DNA of 64,000 nt. Origin: Leucosporidium creatinivorum. Its lineage: Eukaryota > Basidiomycota > Microbotryomycetes > Leucosporidiales > Leucosporidiaceae. The stretch lies in the NCBI GenBank assembly GCA_001600635.1, contig BCKL01000035.1, forward strand, positions 10,589 to 74,588. The letters are read 5' to 3'. Below, piece after piece: positions 1 to 12,476 of the stretch (position 1 is the first letter of the stretch; every line of letters starts with the position of its first letter). The position numbers and the translations under genes are program-made. The notes below the pieces were generated by a model, which was not told the origin of the DNA, did not search any database, and saw only the letters and a program-made list of their open reading frames with translations.

Positions 1-83
1 TTGAAGGTGGGTCGAGGTGCAGTGGTAGTCAAGGTAGTAGTAGCGTTGGGAGTCGGTGTTGGTGTAGTAGAGGTGTCGGGCAT
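1..83 (-). CDS. Possible N-terminal exon, Thr/Pro-rich, runs off the window
   Basis: Read on the minus strand from an ATG at 83, the frame stays open to the window edge and encodes a Thr/Pro-rich peptide starting MPDTSTTPTPTPN. This could be the first exon of a gene lying mostly outside the window. It is only about 27 codons of low-complexity sequence next to a LINE fragment, so chance is quite possible and no function can be given. Confidence 0.2.
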   Translation of the reverse strand, partial: MPDTSTTPTPTPNATTTLTTTAPRPTF

Positions 84-105
84 GATGGTTAGGTGTAACA
101 GCTGA

Positions 106-1009
106 CCTCTCCCTGCCCTCTCAATCCCGGCAGCAACAGCTCGTGGGCTTTCGTGGAGGGAGAAGGCTCTCAACATCAACCTACAGCAGAGCGCTACCAT
201 CCCCCGAGCTTGGTTTCGAGCGCCAGGATCAAAGGAGGAGCTCTCGGACGTCTCTTTCTCAAGGACGACCGAGGCCTGCACGCTGGCAGCGTACGGGGTG
301 ATTGTACCGAAGGGATGGGAGTCACGCTATCAGCTGGGACGGGCAAGGTGGAAAGCGTGGTGGATGTTCCTTCGCAAGGTCAGGCGCCGCTTCGCCGACG
401 AAGAGGATACGGTCCATCGCTTTTCGCTCGGATCCTTCCCCTCAGGCCAGCAGCTNTCCTTCAGCGCACCCAACCCCCTCTTCCCCAACAACTNGACTCC
501 CTCCTGCTCCCTCTGCCTCACCGACTCGCCCGAGACCCACCAGCACCTCCTCGTCGACTGCAAGGTCGCTCGCTCGGCCTGGCTCCTCGGCTCTGGCTCC
601 TCCCTTCCGCACCCTCCNCTCTCCNACTTNGCTTGCCCTGTCGTCAGCAAGAGCTTCCTCAACCCNATCCTCTTCCAAGTCCTCTTCCTTCACACCATTC
701 TCAAGCTCGCTCGTCGTCGGCGTTTCAGCGCAGCTTCTCCCCTCNAGCCTCTCGCACCCTCGGACGTCGAGCAGCTCGGCTTCGACCTTGCTCGCGCATG
801 GTCATCCTCTCCTCCTTCTCTCGGGGTTTTTTAGTGGGTAGGCGGGCGTTAGCGGTAGCGAAGCGGTCGGAGTCCCACACTGTCCTTCTCGGGCGTACTT
901 AGCAGTATTTCTCTCCCCATCCTTTCTTCTCCTCATCACCACACCTGTTCTAGGTAGACTTGCATAGCCTCTTTTACTCGTAATGAACCTGATTAGATCC
1001 AAAAAAAAA
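106..1009 (+). mobile_element. 3' end of a non-LTR retrotransposon (LINE) with zf-RVT domain and poly-A
   Basis: One frame is open from about 106 to a TAG at 832-834. It contains a Cys-x-x-Cys, His, Cys pattern (CSLCL, then ETHQHLLVDC, then ARSAW) typical of the zinc-binding domain (zf-RVT) that follows the reverse transcriptase in LINE ORF2. Upstream are Trp/Arg-rich segments (GWESRYQLGRARWKAWW) also usual in this linker. A 3' UTR of about 165 bp ends in nine A residues at 1001-1009. No reverse transcriptase or endonuclease is present before position 1 of the window, so the copy is either 5'-truncated or extends to the left. Several N bases lie in the frame (near 456, 494, 618, 625, 630, 666, 745), which fits a repeat that was hard to assemble. 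The Tad/Deceiver-type LINEs of fungi are the likely group, but the family cannot be fixed from this piece. Confidence 0.75.
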
Positions 1010-1248
1010 TTGCCTGAGCACCGAGCCGGAGCGCCGAGGAGCTCAGGTGGTCAGACCTGCTATTGAAGGACACTGCTGGCTGCTGTAATTGCATAGAGAG
1101 TGCCATTCCACGTCTCCCTTCCCTCTACTCCCCGTAGTATCTCTGTTTGGCAAGATCACTGGCGTTCCTTCGCCAAAATCAAAGGGAGCCTCAGAAAGTC
1201 ACATTAACGACTGCCTTGTTCGGCTTTTATTTAATCTCAACAGCCCAT

Positions 1249-3618
1249 CTACAGCAACTCCTTGTTCCTCAACAGACAGTAATCACCAAACTGGTTGTAG
1301 CTCTGCCATGTCGGGATGGGAAGGTTGAAGGCACGGGTGAGGGGCGCCGAGTTCTCGTTGTCGAGGAAGGGCTCGCAGAAGACTCGGTCCCAGCGCTTCG
1401 AGTCGACGGCGTAGCGAGGCTCCGAGGCGGGAGGAGGGGCGGTGCGAAGAGGGAAGTCGAGGTCGACGAGGTAGTGGCACGTGGAGACGTCGACCTGTGC
1501 GCGAGGGGGATTAGCGCCGAGCAAGCCGAGAGACGAACGACGAGCACTCACGTAACGATCGATCTCCTCCTTGTTGAGCGAGTTCATGCCCGAGGGAACG
1601 ACGCCCGTTGACCTGCCCATCAGCCCCTTACTCGGCTTCGTCACATCGCCCTCCTCCCACAGCTTGGGAAGGATGCCGTCAAACTCGCTCTTGATGAAGC
1701 GAACCTCAACCTGGTCGGGGATGAGGTAGTGGCTGGGGAAGCGGTGCCACTCCTTTCCGAGGCAGAGACGAAGGTCGAGAGCGTCCAGAGGGTCGAGCTC
1801 GACAAGGTTTTGTGTCTCGTCGAGCGCGAGGGAGAAGTTGGCGAAGGGGAGCGAGACGTCGATGTTGCTGGCGGTGGGGTAGAGGGCGGGGAAGGTCTTG
1901 AGCGCGAGGCGAGGGAGCTCGTACGTTTGGAAGCGAGCGTAAATGGCCATGGGAGCGTGGTAGTAGTTGTAGAGCGCCGAGATGCGACCGAACGAGATGA
2001 GGCAGGTGATGACCATGATCACACGTGTGTAGTTACTGAAGAGGGAAGTTTGGGTGGTCTGTGCGATGATAGAATGTCAGGTGGATGATCTGATATCGAA
2101 GAGCAGCTGCCATTCACCCTGTAGGGCGACTGGGTGTACTTGAGGAAGCCCTGCTCCAGCCAGCAGCGAGTAAAGTAGAGGGTGGTGGCGGCGTTGAGAA
2201 GGATGTAGCCGTAGGCGGGGTAGAGGAAGCGCTCCTCCTTGTGCGCCTGCGCCGAGAGGACCGCGAACCAGAGGTGCATGGGCACGAGGCGGACGGCGAG
2301 GGCGAGAGCAGGCGAAGTCTGGCCGGGAAGGCGATCGCGCTGGTCGCCAAAGCGCTTGGGGTCGACGATGGTGGTGATGAAGATGGCCGGAAGGGAGAGG
2401 AAAGCGAGAGGGAGGAGAATGTTGAAGCCGAGGAGAGCGTTGCGGAGGTAGAAGGTGGGCGACTCGGTGCCGTACAAGGTCGGGCCTCCTCCCGGCTGGG
2501 GGAAGATGTTGTACTTGATGATGTTGAGAGGTACAATCGCGAGCTTCTGGTAGGCCTTGGAGTCGACGTAGATGACGGGGATCTGTGACAGGACGGATCA
2601 GCGAAAGCTCGACTGACGACCGAGCCGAAGCGACTCACCAAGAGACTAGCTCCGACGGCGAGGGCAATGGCGAGGTTTCCCGCCCTGTTGGCAGACCATC
2701 CAGCCTGCTGTCCCTTGACCACCTTCTCCTTGGTCCCCCTCATGAAGAGCTGCTCGAGCACGGTAGGAACAGCGAGGAGCGCGGCGAAGGGCCATCCTAC
2801 GACCGACGCCATGGCGAATCCGAGTCCGCTAAGCACGATGCGCTTCATGCCTCCATCGGCGGGGGCGAGGCTGGCGGCTGTACCAAGCATGACGCCATAC
2901 ATGGCGAAAGTCGAGGGGAGGAAGGTCGAAGCAGCGCCGTAGAAGGCGGCCGAGAAGACGAAGGACCAGAGGAGGTAGCGACCGACGTGAGGGGAAATAT
3001 GGGTAGCAGCGGCGCGGTACAGGACGGCCTCGACGTAGGAGGAGATGGTGCCGAGGGTGAGGCGGAGGGCGAAGAAGGCGACGCGCTGTTCGAGGGACGA
3101 ATCGCTGTCAGCTTGTCATTCGGTACAGGCGAGCCAAAGCGACGCACCTTGTTGGGGAAATACTGAGCTACAAAGCCCGGGAACGAGTTGACGAGGAGGT
3201 AGAAGTAGGAGCGAATGGCGTAGTCGGGCGAGTACTCCCATGTCTGGAAGCCTTTACCGCGCCAGATGTAGTGCAGCGGCTCCCAATAATTGAAGACTGT
3301 AGTTTAATATCAGGGTCAGCCCTTCCCTGCTCATTCCCAGCGCGGCCCATTTGCCGCTCAGCTCGCTCCCGCCTCAAAGGAAAACGCACCTTCATCGCAG
3401 TCCGAGATGGAGCCATACATGCCCGCAAAGAAGCGTACGAGGATGATGAGACGGAATGCCACAAGTAAGCTGGGCGCCCATCCCGGCAGCGCCAGGCGGA
3501 GGTTATGGTCGACGAGCAGCGTCGTCGGCTGCAACGCCTTGGGCACCGTCTTCTTGACGATAGGACCTTTGGCAAAGCGCATCTGCTGAGCCTGGGGTAC
3601 GTTCATTCGACCAGCCAT
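1249..3618 (-). CDS. ALG9: ALG9-type alpha-1,2-mannosyltransferase (GT22) of the ER
   Basis: ALG9 adds the seventh and ninth mannoses to the dolichol-linked oligosaccharide inside the ER lumen during N-glycan assembly. Family hallmarks seen in order: an N-terminal membrane segment followed by the acidic loop (SISDCDEGAF), then NYWEPLHYIWRGKGFQTWEY, YGTESPTFYLRNALLGFN, a hydrophobic stretch ending in the loop AQAHKEERFLYPAYGYI, NYYHAPMAIYARF and GKEWHRFPSHYLIPDQV. Many hydrophobic helices fit the roughly 10-12-span GT22 fold. About six short introns were placed; the last joins DRY to VDVSTCHYLVD. The start is the ATG at 3618 (MAGRMNVPQAQQ). An in-frame ATG-like codon at 3792 would add a Ser-rich extension that looks less like coding. 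The protein is about 600 residues, normal for ALG9. The nearest relatives ALG12 and GPI mannosyltransferases lack the same loop sequence, so ALG9 is a firm call. Confidence 0.93.
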
Positions 3619-4029
3619 CTCTGAGTAAGAGGCGGTGTTTGCTGGCTGTTGGACAAGCGAAAACGGCAGGAAAGCAAGGGGCACGCCGACGCTTCCGTCT
3701 CGGTTTGATCTCTCAGATCCGAAGACCGAGCTCGCTTTCTCGAACTCCGAAGCTCGGCAAGTAAACGATCCAGCGGCTAGCTTGCACGGCATATCAAAGG
3801 AGAACGGGGGGGATAGAGAGAAGAGGGGTATCGAAGAGGGAGTCCTGCGTTGAGTTGAACCCCGAAGGGCTAGTTGCGATGGGGAGGGCGAGGGAGAGGT
3901 GGACGAGGATGCGAGGAGGTCCTCGAGGTCATAGAGAGCTGCGAGTTGGAGACAGAGGTGAAGAGAACGACGGGGTGCGAGTATATGAGAGGGCCACGAG
4001 GAGAGCCGAGGGGAAAGGTCGGTCGGCGA
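3619..4029. other. Intergenic: ALG9 upstream region
   Basis: This gap of about 410 bp lies between the ALG9 start and the 3' end of the PKA gene, both on minus. An open minus-strand frame continues from ALG9 to 3792, probably 5' UTR. I see no other gene in it. Confidence 0.6.
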
Positions 4030-5928
4030 TTCTGCAGGTCAAGGAAGTCAGTCTCGTCTCTCGTAGAGGCAAGCTCAAAAAACGGAAAGACACTCACAGA
4101 AATCGGGGAAGAGGTAGCCGTAAGGGTCGGCACCACGCTCGAGGGCGTCGGGCGACATGCCGTACTGACGGGCTCGGTGCGCTCGCAGAACGCCAGGGAG
4201 GGTCTCCAGCGGGCTGTTGGGGTATCGCTCAAAGTTGGAGGTATCGGCAGGGCTGACGGTGACGGGGATGATGGGCGCCTGGCGATGATGGTAGAGGAGG
4301 GAGCGAGGGAGAGGTCAGCTCGGCGCCGATACGAGCAAGATGGCCGAGAAGCTCACCCTGATCTCCTTACGGTACACAGCATCCCAATCGACTCCCTCGA
4401 ACCACCGATGGTTCTTGACGTCCATAGCCCCACCTTTCAAATTCCCCAACCTCTTCGACAAGTCGGCAGTCAAAAGCCTCTTGATGAGGTCCTTGGCGAC
4501 AAAGTCGATATGCGCGGGGAAGACAAACTTGTTCTGGAGGATGCGCTCATAGATCTCGAGAGGGTTGTCGGCGAAGAAGGGAGGGAAGCCGGCGAGGAGC
4601 TCGAAGAGGAGAACGCCGAGCGCCCACCAATCGGCGGCGGAGCCGTGGCCCGTGGCAGTGATCTGGGAAGAGGATAGACATCAGCAGCAGCTCTCCAGAG
4701 TGCCCTCTGAGATCGTCAAGCTCACAATCTCGGGCGCAAGGTATTCGGGCGTTCCGCAGAGGGTGTAGGTGCGATCCGTGACGTGCTTGGCAAAGCCAAA
4801 GTCGGTGATCTTGAGGTAGCCCTGTTCGTGAAGACGAGCGTCAGCCTTCGCCCCTCCGCTTCCGTGCTGTCCCCCGCTCCGACTCACATTCGAGTCGATG
4901 AGCAGGTTCTCGGGCTTGAGGTCGCGGTAGATGATGTCCTGAGAGTGTAGGTACTCGAGGGCGAGGATCAAGTTCGCGGCGTAGAAGCGAGCGACGTCGG
5001 GGGAGAAGCGACCGGCGCGACGGAGGTGGGAGAAGAGCTCGCCTCCTTGCACGTATTCGAGCAGGAGGTAGAGGTTCTGCTCGTCTTGGAAGGTGCAGAA
5101 GCTGTAGCGCAGATGGAGGAAGGTCAGCAGTTGAGCCCGAGAACCGAAGACAGCCAGAAGAGCCTACAGGTTGACGATGAACGGGTGCGAGACGTAGGCG
5201 AGAGTCGCTCGCTCCGAGTTGAGATGCTCGACCTGGCGCAGTCGGACCACGGTGACCTTCTCTAGGACCTTCATCGCAAAGTAGTGAGGCTGCGTTTGCG
5301 CAGGCCGTCCTGCTGAAGGTCGTAACCGCGAGAGAATGACCTTGCCGAACGTTCCGGTCCCTGCAGAGTCGAACGCGGTTAGCTCTGACCGCCTCGTAGA
5401 CCCGCTCCCCGACTCACCAAGCGTATCCATCATGTCGAAGTCACCCAAATCGATGCCGATGTCCTCTCCCCTCCTCGTCGGCTCCTCGAGCACCCTGCTC
5501 GGACTAGCCAACGGTGGCGGAGGGCCGAGCTCAAGTTCCCTCCGCTTGCTCTTGGTCTCATTCTCCCTCTCAATCGCCGCATAATCCACCCTCACCGGCG
5601 CCTGAGGAGCTACCACTGGCGGTGGGCTGATGTACACCCGACTACTGCTGCTGCTCCCCGTCGCCGAGTTCTGCTTGCTCATGCTCGGCGCCGAGCCGAG
5701 TTGGAAGTACTGTCCTCCTACGCCGAGGCCGGCGAGGGGTCCTGGTGAGTGCGGGTAGACGATGACTGGCGAGGAGCTGAGGATGGAGTGGTTGGAAGAG
5801 CCGGGAAAGCCGTCTTGCGAGGAGGACGTCGACATGGTGCCCGAGGAGAGCGCCGGGGTGGAAAAGGACATGGCGGAGGACATCGAGTGGGAGGACGGCG
5901 AGGCGGGGGAATGTAGGTGATGATGCAT
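4030..5928 (-). CDS. cAMP-dependent protein kinase catalytic subunit
   Basis: An AGC-family Ser/Thr kinase of the PKA type, the effector of cAMP signalling. Seen in order: a Ser/Pro-rich N-terminal tail of about 150 residues, the glycine loop GTGTFGKV, the ATP lysine in [20 protein letters not shown] (catalytic loop), ITDFGFAK (metal-binding DFG), the activation loop [16 protein letters not shown] with the phosphorylatable Thr, and [17 protein letters not shown]. The protein ends in FPDF, the short C-terminal FxxF that marks PKA, rather than the longer tail of PKB, PKC or S6K. At least seven introns interrupt the gene. The last one splits the stop codon: exon ...GATTTCT, then a GTGAGT...CTGCAG intron, then AA, giving TTC TAA. 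The start used is the ATG at 5928. An open, similarly Ser/His/Pro-rich frame runs upstream of it (HRPLEGLSP before the Met), so a longer N-terminus that includes the small gene at 6041-6570 cannot be excluded. Confidence 0.92.
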
Positions 5929-6040
5929 CGGTGACAGTCCTTCCAGCGGTCGGTGCTGTCGGATCGGACGAGGAGACGAGCGAGCGAGCGAGCGAACGAA
6001 AGAGAGCCGTGCGAAAGGAGGGGGAGGAAGAAGCGACGTG

Positions 6041-6570
6041 TCAGCGATGGTGCTTTTTCGGGTCGCCTACATAACCTTGTTGGTATTTCCACTCCCATGT
6101 GACCTTGCTCTGCTCGGAAACAGGCAAGGACGGGAGTGCAAGCTGAGGCGCTGGCGATGTGCCTGTGTTGACGGCCTGTCTCGTCTGGAGAGCAAGGCTC
6201 GGATGTAGCTGTACCGGAGCGAGAGAGCAGGACTAACCTGTAGTCCAGGAGAAGAAGCTGTAGGCGAATGATGCAGCGTAGCGGACGAGTGCAGCGAAGG
6301 GGAAGGCGCCGGGATGAGAGGCGGGGAGGTCAAGTAGCTGCTGTTGTGGCTCGAAGGCTGTAGGTAAGGATGATGCGACTCCATCCCAGTCTGCTGCTTT
6401 CTTCTACTCGAAGATCCTGTAGGTGAATCGTCCGGTGAGGTCCGGCTTCGTTTCACAGTCCGCCCTTGTCCTGTCGCTGCTGAGGTTGGCGCTGCTGCTG
6501 AAGGCGAAAGGGAGCTGCTGCCGCTGTTGCTCGTCGGAGGAGGGATGTAGGGGTAAAGCCCTCGGTCCAT
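6041..6570 (-). CDS. Small Ser/Pro-rich protein, function unknown
   Basis: An ATG at 6570 ([12 protein letters not shown]) opens a Ser/Pro/His-rich frame containing the basic, nuclear-signal-like stretches TVKRSRTSP and SSRRKQQ. A GTTAGT...GAGCAG intron then joins SSPGLQ to [15 protein letters not shown], which ends in KKHHR and a TGA at 6043-6041. The product is about 130 residues. I do not recognise the family. Its low-complexity style closely resembles the N-terminal tail of the PKA gene just downstream on the same strand, so these exons may instead be the 5' part of the PKA transcript, with the TGA skipped by a different splice. The separate-gene model is the simpler reading, but only weakly favoured. 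Confidence 0.4.
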
Positions 6571-7216
6571 CCAAGTGAGAAGCAAGAGCCAAGGGAGTGG
6601 ACGAACGAAAGCCGAGAAGTGGTCGAAAGCTGAGCTGGGCGAGGCTTACAGTAGGACTTGGACTTGCACCAAACGAGCAAAGGCCATCGCTGTCGCCTCG
6701 CGCTTCGCCAGAGTCCCCGCGCGCGCTCGTTCCCTTCGAGACATTACGGTGAGACAATCTCGGCTTTCGCTTCAAAAAGTCCCATACTGCCCTACAGCTG
6801 CAGGTTTCACTCCTGCTGTCCATCACGCTACTTCAGTAATCTCCTCAGTCTTCTGCAGGTCACCAGCAAGCTTCTGTAGCCTTCCAAACAACCCTGAAAG
6901 CGACACTTCCACTTCGGCATTAGCTCGACCGAGGGGCAACGACTCATCTAGACTGTCGAGCTGCATACCGACTGAGCATTCTCGACTCTAATACTGCAGA
7001 TGAGTGCAAGACCCACCCATATGTACCATTCGCGTCGCGTCCATCGAGCGTCGTGCAAGATGCTGGCCACCCTTTTCGGCGTTCGCGAGCCGAGCGCAGG
7101 TCTCACTCCTTCTCCAGCTTCTTTCGGTCTGCTCTACCCTAGCCGGCCGGTCGATGTACAGCGAGAAGTAGACAATGTTGCAGGGAAAACGAAAGGGGAA
7201 AGCAACGAGAGCGTAT
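6571..7216. other. Intergenic, no gene seen
   Basis: About 645 bp between the small gene at 6041-6570 and the 3' end of RPT5. Short frames occur on both strands but none has homology, a splice pattern or a coding look. Confidence 0.5.
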
Positions 7217-9442
<2,226 letters not shown>

Positions 9443-9649
9443 AGTAACGAAGTTGTAGCCGAGCAGAAAGCGAGTAGAATGGCAAGAGCCAACCGCCTTC
9501 GCCGCCTCGCGCCCAAGTCGTTTCTGCTGGCGCGGTTCAAGCTCTCCTCCCACCCACTCGCTTCTCGGTCAGTCCTCGGCGTTGACTTCTACCGCGATTA
9601 CTGCAGCGCATTAGCTAACCTCGCCTGACACCCTACAGATCCTCTAACT
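9443..9649. promoter_or_regulatory. Divergent promoter region of RPT5 and ATP18
   Basis: About 200 bp separates the start of RPT5 (minus) from the start of ATP18 (plus), so both promoters and 5' UTRs must share it. I see no clear TATA box. The sequence CGCCTGACACCCTACAG at 9623-9638 looks like a branch point and 3' splice site, so ATP18 may have a further non-coding exon here. Confidence 0.45.
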
Positions 9650-10152
9650 AGTCAGTACAGCCCTCCTCCACGCCTTTCTCCCGGGACTCACCGACCTCAG
9701 CAACGCTCGTCGCTTTCGTCTCGGCGCTCTTCAAGCTGACCCTGCTGTTGCTCTACTACAGTGTCGTTCCTCGGATTCCGCGCCTGGCCCACTCCTTTCC
9801 TCCGCCCCATGTACGTCGCCCTCCCAGCTCAGCACACGTCGAAACAGGCGTCCTTTGAGCGGTCGAGCTGACCTTCTCTCGGCGATCCTCTGCTCGCCTA
9901 TAACCCTACAGGTGGCCTTTCCTTGCTGGAGGACTCATCACCTTCTACGGCGTCGCCGTCGCCCAGAAGGGCATGCTCGCCTGTCAGTCCAGTCCCATTT
10001 GCGCGCTCGCTCTCCTCCTCTCCGATCCGCTCAACTGACTTCGGCTTTCGCTCTCCGCTCCCCTTTACTTCATTCCATCTCATCAAACAACAGCCCCCGA
10101 GTACCGCGACAGCCCCAAGAACCCCTTCAAGGGATCCGCCCCCGCTCACTAA
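9650..10152 (+). CDS. ATP18: Mitochondrial ATP synthase subunit i/j (Atp18)
   Basis: A small inner-membrane subunit of F1Fo ATP synthase that sits at the dimer interface. Four exon pieces give a 59-residue protein, the same length as yeast Atp18: FRAWPTPFLRPMWPF, one membrane helix (LAGGLITFYGVAVAQ), then SPEYRDSPKNPFKG. The pattern of a W/F-P-T-P start, one helix and a DPRNP-like tail is that of the family. Exons are 9650, 9762-9810, 9912-9982 and 10094-10152. The first coding exon supplies only the A of the start codon; the intron 9651-9761 (GTCAGT...CTACAG) is followed by TG, giving A|TG. Introns together are several times longer than the coding part. Confidence 0.85.
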
Positions 10153-11448
10153 ATGGCGAGCCAGCAAAAGGCGGTCGGGTGTCGAGGTGTTCAGCTAGAA
10201 TTGCCGGCGAGCAGGGAGGGAGCGGCAGAAGTGAGAAAGTAAAATGGTGTTCAGTAGCTGGGGAATCGGTCCCGTTATGGAACGACGCGGGGAGATTGCT
10301 CGGTACTTTGGTCGCGCGTAGGGAGAGCAGCGAAGCTCAGATGGAGAGCTATGGATGAGAAAGGTGCATGAGGGCTGTTGGTTGCTTGCATACATCAGCT
10401 TTGATCCGACGAGAGGATTCCGACCGTTGTTGGCCGCTTCCTTGGCTCAGAGAGAGTCCTCCCGCCGCTGATACGCTTCAAAGCCGAGCCGAACACCTTT
10501 CACATCCTGGCTCCGCATTGCACCTGATCCTTGTTGACAGAATGCAGGGAGTAACCAGGTGTGGGTCTTGCTTGGCTTGCACTCAAGAGCACCAGAGGCT
10601 GCAGGGGCTTGCTGCAGCAGCCACCTCAGCCGAGCATCGAACACTCTCCGGCCTGCCATGTGGCACCAGCGGCACCAGCAGTTTGCCAGCTGTTAATTAC
10701 TGCAAGCATTTGTGAGTGTGGACCATCAGATGCCCCCACTGCACTCCCCGCAATCCAGTGTGAGACCTCCGAGACCTTCAGCAGAGCGTATGAGCCGACA
10801 GCCAACAGTGGCCCAGCGGCTTGTTGCAGCAAGCGTAGCTCAACACAGACGGAAAGATCAAGATTACAAGGAGGCTGGAAGAGCCATCACTGCTCTGCTT
10901 GCTGGCTGCAGGAGCTTTCGTCTCCGAGAATTGGTGGCGAGAAACGTAAGCGTTGGAACAGGTTGGACACCATGGTTGACGTACGCGGTATGCACTGCAC
11001 CTTGGTGGAACAATACTCTTGATCTCAGCTGACCAGGACATCATACCCATACAACCCTGTGCCCAGGTCAACCATTGCGTAAGGGTGGAGGTTGCTCAGT
11101 AGCACCACAGAGTGGGTGGTTGGCTTCACGTGAGGTATAGAAAGGTAAAGCATAGTGTTTCTGTCCACTTCAAACCCTGCACTGCTTGGTACATCCACAA
11201 GGTGCTGCTCAAGGGCACCAGCACCATCACAGGGGTCACAAGTACTATTACACAGGGGCACACAACAGTGAAGGTGTAAACGTGAACTTAGAAGCTCTTT
11301 ACGGCTGCACGCAGCCTCACGCAAGGCAACACGCCCCTAACTCAGAGCTCGTGCTGGCACAAATTCTCGGATTGCAAGCCCCTTCCTCTTTCTTCCTGCT
11401 CTCACATCCCGCCACACCTTCTCTTCTCCTTCTCCACTCTACGCCAGG
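10153..11448. other. Gene-poor stretch, no supported gene
   Basis: About 1.3 kb with a base composition visibly less C/G-rich than its neighbours and without the usual intron signature. A minus-strand frame ending at 11025 reads fairly protein-like (SIPHVKPTTHSVVLLSNLHP) but has no recognisable domain and no clear start or splice partner. It may be the remains of a gene or mobile element; nothing more can be supported. Confidence 0.4.
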
Positions 11449-12476
11449 ATGTACAGCCTTGCCACATCCATGGCATATCATCCCACACCACCACCCGCCG
11501 CCTACGCTTCAGCTCAGTGGCCACTTGCGCACACCTCACTCCCACCACCAGGTACATTGCACACACTTGGTAGCTACCTACCAGTACTAACATGCTTGCG
11601 CACTCTCCGCAGTGCCGCCAACCACCCTCAAACGGAAGCGAGAGGAAGATTTGACAGCTGGAGCCGCTCAGCGTACAGATGGGTTCCACCTATTCAGCAG
11701 CAGTGCAAAGGTGCGGAACATCTCTACAGCTTCCCGTAGCACACATACTGACAACCTACCCCTTCAGTGTGCCACCAGTGTCTCGTCAAACTTTTCTGCC
11801 GAGCCCAACACCTCGCTCAACATTGGGCCCTCCACCTCTGTACAGCCTACAACAGGCTCTCCACCTTCACCACAGCACTACGCAGCCCCCGTGCAATCTT
11901 GCGCACCACCACAAATTCCCTCCTATGCTCTTGTTGACCGACCACCTCCCCAACCTCCGGCCTGGCCCTCGGCTCATGACCGCATTGGATCCGGTCCGGC
12001 ACTCTGGCTATCCTCCGCTTTGCCAAGGGTGATGCCTACCCTGCCACCACCGTCCAGTGAGTCCTACATACAAGACAAGAGGAGGCATGTAGGCCATAGT
12101 TGACTCTTTCTTCTGTGTCGTCCGCTCCCTCACAGGCAAATCCAACGACAAAGCTCACTCTCGGTCCCACTCCCCTCATCCGCACCTCCCTCCCACTCCC
12201 CGTTCTCCAACTCCCTCTCTCCCCTCACAAGCTCCAGACCGCTGGTCCTTCCTCCTCTCTCCCTCCTACGAGCAGCAGGACGTCCGTGGAGCACACCCCT
12301 TCAAAGGCTGCCAGCCTGGGTCATCCGAGTCCGTCTGGCCGGGTGGGTTGGAAGTGGTGGGATGGGAGTATGGAGCCGAGGAGGGGGAGAGGGGGTTGGG
12401 GAGGTTGTTGAGGGAGGATAGGGTGGTGATGAGGGGGAGGGAGTCCAAGAGGGAGGAGGAGGAGTCCGAGAGGTGA
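11449..12476 (+). CDS. Unrecognised Pro/Ser-rich protein with a basic patch
   Basis: An ATG at 11449 (MYSLATSMAYHP) opens a frame that continues through good introns. The first runs GTACAT...CCGCAG with a TACTAAC branch point and joins at VPPTTLKRKREEDL. A further one, GTGCGG...TTCAG with TACTGAC, has a length divisible by three and is optional. Another, GTGAGT...CTCACAG near 12060-12136, joins LPPPSS to KSNDKAHSRSHS. The frame ends at a TGA at 12474-12476 in a Glu/Arg-rich tail (RESKREEEESER). The product is roughly 300 residues, rich in Pro, Ser and His, with one nuclear-signal-like KRKRE. Four consistent features (start, introns, phase, tail) suggest a real gene, but I recognise no domain. 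A CHQC motif in another frame at about 11770 is discussed under rejected items. Confidence 0.4.

Noticed and set aside
3874-4677. Plus-strand 267-codon frame over PKA
   Set aside because: Antisense to conserved kinase exons; no recognisable protein.
11025-11324. Minus-strand frame with a stretch reminiscent of an aspartic protease (AMVDLGTG)
   Set aside because: The active-site triad D-(S/T)-G is not present and no other part of a retroelement lies nearby, so I do not call one.
11758-11920. CHQC followed by further Cys residues in a second frame, recalling a zf-4CXXC_R1 zinc finger
   Set aside because: Only CHQC fits; later Cys spacing and flanks do not, and the frame soon stops. The other frame has the better splice phases.
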